From contig PEZH01000039.1 of the NCBI GenBank assembly GCA_002774085.1, positions 1 through 6,275 of the forward strand: DNA of 6,275 bases, in the 5' to 3' direction. The translations under genes were made by a program, and so were the position numbers. The first letter of the stretch is position 1, and every line of letters starts with the position of its first letter. The notes below the pieces were generated by a model that ran no database searches, was not told the DNA's origin, and saw only the letters and a program-made list of their open reading frames with translations. Shown here piece after piece: positions 4,615-6,275 of the stretch. Source of the DNA: Candidatus Shapirobacteria bacterium CG09_land_8_20_14_0_10_38_17 (GTDB lineage Bacteria; Patescibacteriota; Microgenomatia; 0-14-0-10-38-17).

Positions 4615-5880
4615 TTATAAAGTCGGATTGACAACTCTGCCCATAAATAAAATATTCTCGCTGCTTTTTTCTTGGATCAAAAATATGAAAGGATGATCGG
4701 CGCGGAAGATAGGAATTTTCGATGGTAACTTTACCCCCGGCGCCGCTCCATCCTCCATAAATACCGCCGTGGCCGCTGCCGCTTCTGTGCCTTCTTCATT
4801 TATTTCAATAAAAGCTTGATGGATAACTTTACTTATAAATAACTCTTTTGTTCCATCCATCCCTGAAAAATCAGCACCGGGCCAATTGAAAGCGGTCGGC
4901 ATTCCCATTGACTTGAGGTCATCAGCCATAAAATATTTAGTTTCGAATTTAAACTTGGGAATAAATATCTTAACCCTTTGATTTTCTAAATCTTTTTTCC
5001 ATGCTGACAATTTTTTGGCGCTGAGTAAATTTTCTAATGTTGTTAAATCGTCATTTTTTGGAAGAAGAATTAACATTGACAATTCTTCTCCAGAATAGGG
5101 CATTTCAAGAATTTGTAGTTTGTCATTTTCAGCGTAATTGAACTTTGCCTCCTCGTCGGTGCGTTGCATCATTGGAACTTTGACAGAATTATTTTTGCTT
5201 ATTCTAAAATTTTCATCCCTTGTCTCTGTTTCATTGAATTGTTTTACCCATTCTCCCTTAAAATAAATTGCGTTGGTAAGAACTAATCCTATTGATGCGT
5301 TAATAGATCCTGAAGGAATTAAATCTTTGATTTTATCGTTTGTCTGGTCTTCCACCCAATTATTTATCGTTATCCGAGAACCTTCGGGATCTTTTTCAAA
5401 ATCGAGGTTGGTAGCTTTCCCTCCATAATATTTTTTTACACCATCAAGATACTCTTTCAAAAACGGATAATTTTTTTGGGCCCAGAGAGCATTAGCAGTA
5501 CTTAGTTTGTATTTTTTATTTCTTTCGTTTAGTTTGTTAAATATCGCCGCGTATTCTGTTCTCCTTAAATCATCATCTTTTGGAAAATAAAACACCGATT
5601 GTATTTCTTTAGCTGTTTGTCCCCTTGCCCCTTCATAGGTCATTGCCAGGGCGCTTGAGATACTAAGGGGTGAGAAAAAAATATTACTGCTGTCTTTATT
5701 TTTCAATTTGGAATAGTAATCTAAAGCAAATTGATTATTAGCATCGACAACATTATCAATATCCGCGAGTTTTGGTTTTGGTTCAGGTAAAGAGATTTCT
5801 CCCTCGCGAACTAAAAAAACACCACCAAAAATCACCATTGCCAAAAGTATTATAATGCCTGCTAAAATTTTCCAGTTCAT
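4615..5880 (-). CDS. Membrane-anchored serpin (serine protease inhibitor)
   Basis: A 421-residue serpin: a suicide inhibitor whose reactive loop is cut by a target protease, then inserts into a beta-sheet and traps the enzyme. Residues about 5-24 form one hydrophobic segment with no lipobox or obvious cleavage motif, so it is probably anchored with the serpin domain (about 45-421) outside the membrane. Landmarks are FFSPLSISSALAMTYEGARGQTAKE (68-92), LTNAIYFKGEW (201-211), the inhibitory hinge EEGTEAAAAT (362-371), the signature FRADHPFIFLI (392-402), and ILFMGRVVNP at the end. Small residues through the hinge indicate an inhibitor rather than a non-inhibitory serpin. Counting 17 residues from Glu362 gives P1-P1' near Gly378-Ala379, but the loop is longer than in ovalbumin, so the scissile bond and target are uncertain. 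No Shine-Dalgarno precedes ATG 5880; a copy of the 64-bp repeat lies 15 bases upstream. Only the small anonymous gene converges on it. Confidence 0.96.
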   Translation of the reverse strand: MNWKILAGIIILLAMVIFGGVFLVREGEISLPEPKPKLADIDNVVDANNQFALDYYSKLKNKDSSNIFFSPLSISSALAMTYEGARGQTAKEIQSVFYFPKDDDLRRTEYAAIFNKLNERNKKYKLSTANALWAQKNYPFLKEYLDGVKKYYGGKATNLDFEKDPEGSRITINNWVEDQTNDKIKDLIPSGSINASIGLVLTNAIYFKGEWVKQFNETETRDENFRISKNNSVKVPMMQRTDEEAKFNYAENDKLQILEMPYSGEELSMLILLPKNDDLTTLENLLSAKKLSAWKKDLENQRVKIFIPKFKFETKYFMADDLKSMGMPTAFNWPGADFSGMDGTKELFISKVIHQAFIEINEEGTEAAAATAVFMEDGAAPGVKLPSKIPIFRADHPFIFLIQEKSSENILFMGRVVNPTL

Positions 5881-5895
5881 ATTAGTTAGTTTAAT

Positions 5896-5959
5896 TTATA
5901 AAAAACCCATGACCTGACGGTCGGGGTTTTGTGTTCCGCTTTGTGTCGCGCTTCGCGCG
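5896..5959. repeat. Right copy of 64-bp inverted repeat, upstream of the serpin
   Basis: Reverse complement of 2604-2667 with two differences. Read with the serpin (- strand), it presents the GAA-triloop hairpin, then the terminator-like stem and T-run, ending 15 bases before the serpin ATG. The junction contains TATAAA (- strand, 5895-5900), a possible -10. The repeat may therefore insulate the serpin from upstream transcription, supply its promoter, or attenuate it. Confidence 0.93.
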
Positions 5960-5978
5960 TTAATTGATATCGCTTCAT

Positions 5979-6085
5979 CTCCAACCTGACGGTTAGAGCT
6001 TTCGCTTTCTTGGAATAAAGAACAAGAACTACTAACCCGTCATTCTGGTAATCCGCCAGCTGGCGGATCGCTTTCTGGGAATAAA
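5979..6085 (+). repeat. Dimeric hairpin-plus-tail repeat, second pair
   Basis: Unit 1 is an 8-bp stem with one mismatch (CTCCAACC, loop TGAC, GGTTAGAG, 5979-5998) followed by tail TTTCGCTTTCTTGGAATAAA at 6000-6019. Unit 2 is a perfect 18-bp palindrome (6051-6068, arms ATCCGCCAG and CTGGCGGAT) followed by tail TCGCTTTCTGGGAATAAA at 6068-6085. Stem sequences differ between units but tails are conserved, as in the first pair at 4124-4206. Confidence 0.75.
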
Positions 6086-6176
6086 ATTGCTGGGAACGAA
6101 TCTTTTTAGTAGTATATGAAGTTTTTAATGAAAAGTCAATAAACTGTATAAGTCAAGGACATTTGCGACATTAGTT

Positions 6177-6236
6177 GTCATCCTGATGAAAATCAGGATC
6201 ATTCTTCAGAAGATTCTGAATCAAGTTCAGAATGAC
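6177..6236. repeat. 60-bp palindromic multi-hairpin repeat
   Basis: The outer arms GTCATCCTGA (6177-6186) and TCAGAATGAC (6227-6236) pair at 9 of 10 positions. Inside are a perfect hairpin ATCCTGAT-GAAA-ATCAGGAT, the short dyad TCTTCAGAAGA, and ATTCTGAA-TCAAG-TTCAGAAT. The whole could fold as a cruciform with several arms. Its GTCATTCTGAAC...TTCAGAATC style resembles dispersed intergenic repeats known from many bacteria. No gene is attached. Confidence 0.75.
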
Positions 6237-6275
6237 GGTTAACAATTCAACAATTTAACAATGTTCTTTTGGACT

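Larger units (their letters stand above)
5881..6275. other. Gene-free, repeat-rich region at the right end
   Basis: No open frame of gene quality was found on either strand. The stretch holds, in order, the 64-bp repeat copy, the second dimeric hairpin-plus-tail repeat, a 10-bp match (TTGCGACATT, 6163-6172) to the sequence beside the transposase fragment, and a 60-bp multi-hairpin repeat. The last ~35 bases are an AT-rich tract with repeated CAATT/TTAACAAT words. Such a cluster is typical of a spot that tolerates small mobile repeats. Confidence 0.8.

Noticed and set aside
4124..6085. CRISPR array or integron attC array
   Set aside because: The four tail units are not evenly spaced around unique spacers, no cas or tyrosine integrase gene is present, and the stems lack attC core sites.
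1..6275. Alternative genetic code (UGA as Gly, as in Gracilibacteria)
   Set aside because: All recognised genes are intact with UGA read as stop, and none needs a UGA read-through.

Overview
The window looks like a chromosomal stretch from an uncultivated, small-genome bacterium, most likely of the Patescibacteria/CPR (Parcubacteria-like). This is an inference from gene style: a long serine recombinase running into a tRNA gene, a signal-peptide protein of DUF5667 type, a transposase HTH fragment, AT-rich promoters with an extended -10 of the form TGNTAAAAT, and several small hairpin repeats between genes. No ribosomal marker is present, so the lineage is not proven. The genes read cleanly with the standard bacterial code: there are no in-frame UGA codons, and all genes stop with TAA or TAG.

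Layout. Positions 1-1639 hold a large serine recombinase gene (+ strand) bounded by an 84-bp perfect inverted repeat (1-84 and 1556-1639). The right copy is the coding sequence of the recombinase C-terminus. The left copy carries a promoter-like sequence pointing at the recombinase. The recombinase frame continues antisense through a tRNA-Pro(UGG) gene (1655-1728, - strand). A divergent intergenic region then leads to a complete exonuclease III / AP endonuclease (1801-2547, +).

From 2604 to 5959 a second, unrelated inverted repeat (64 bp, 62 identical) brackets a mostly minus-strand block: a transposase HTH fragment, tRNA-Gly(UCC) with encoded CCA, a secreted DUF5667-like protein, a small unknown plus-strand gene with a near-consensus promoter, and a membrane-anchored serpin with a canonical inhibitory hinge. 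The last ~395 bases hold no gene but several structured repeats.

How the parts may work together. The recombinase and its inverted repeats could form a self-inverting or site-specific integration module next to tRNA-Pro, but an assembly artefact at the window edge is a real alternative. The serpin and the DUF5667 protein both face the cell surface and sit on the same strand; the serpin would protect the cell against external serine or cysteine proteases. Exonuclease III is ordinary base-excision repair. The hairpin-plus-conserved-tail repeat, found as two dimers at 4124-4206 and 5979-6085, is the least explained structure here.
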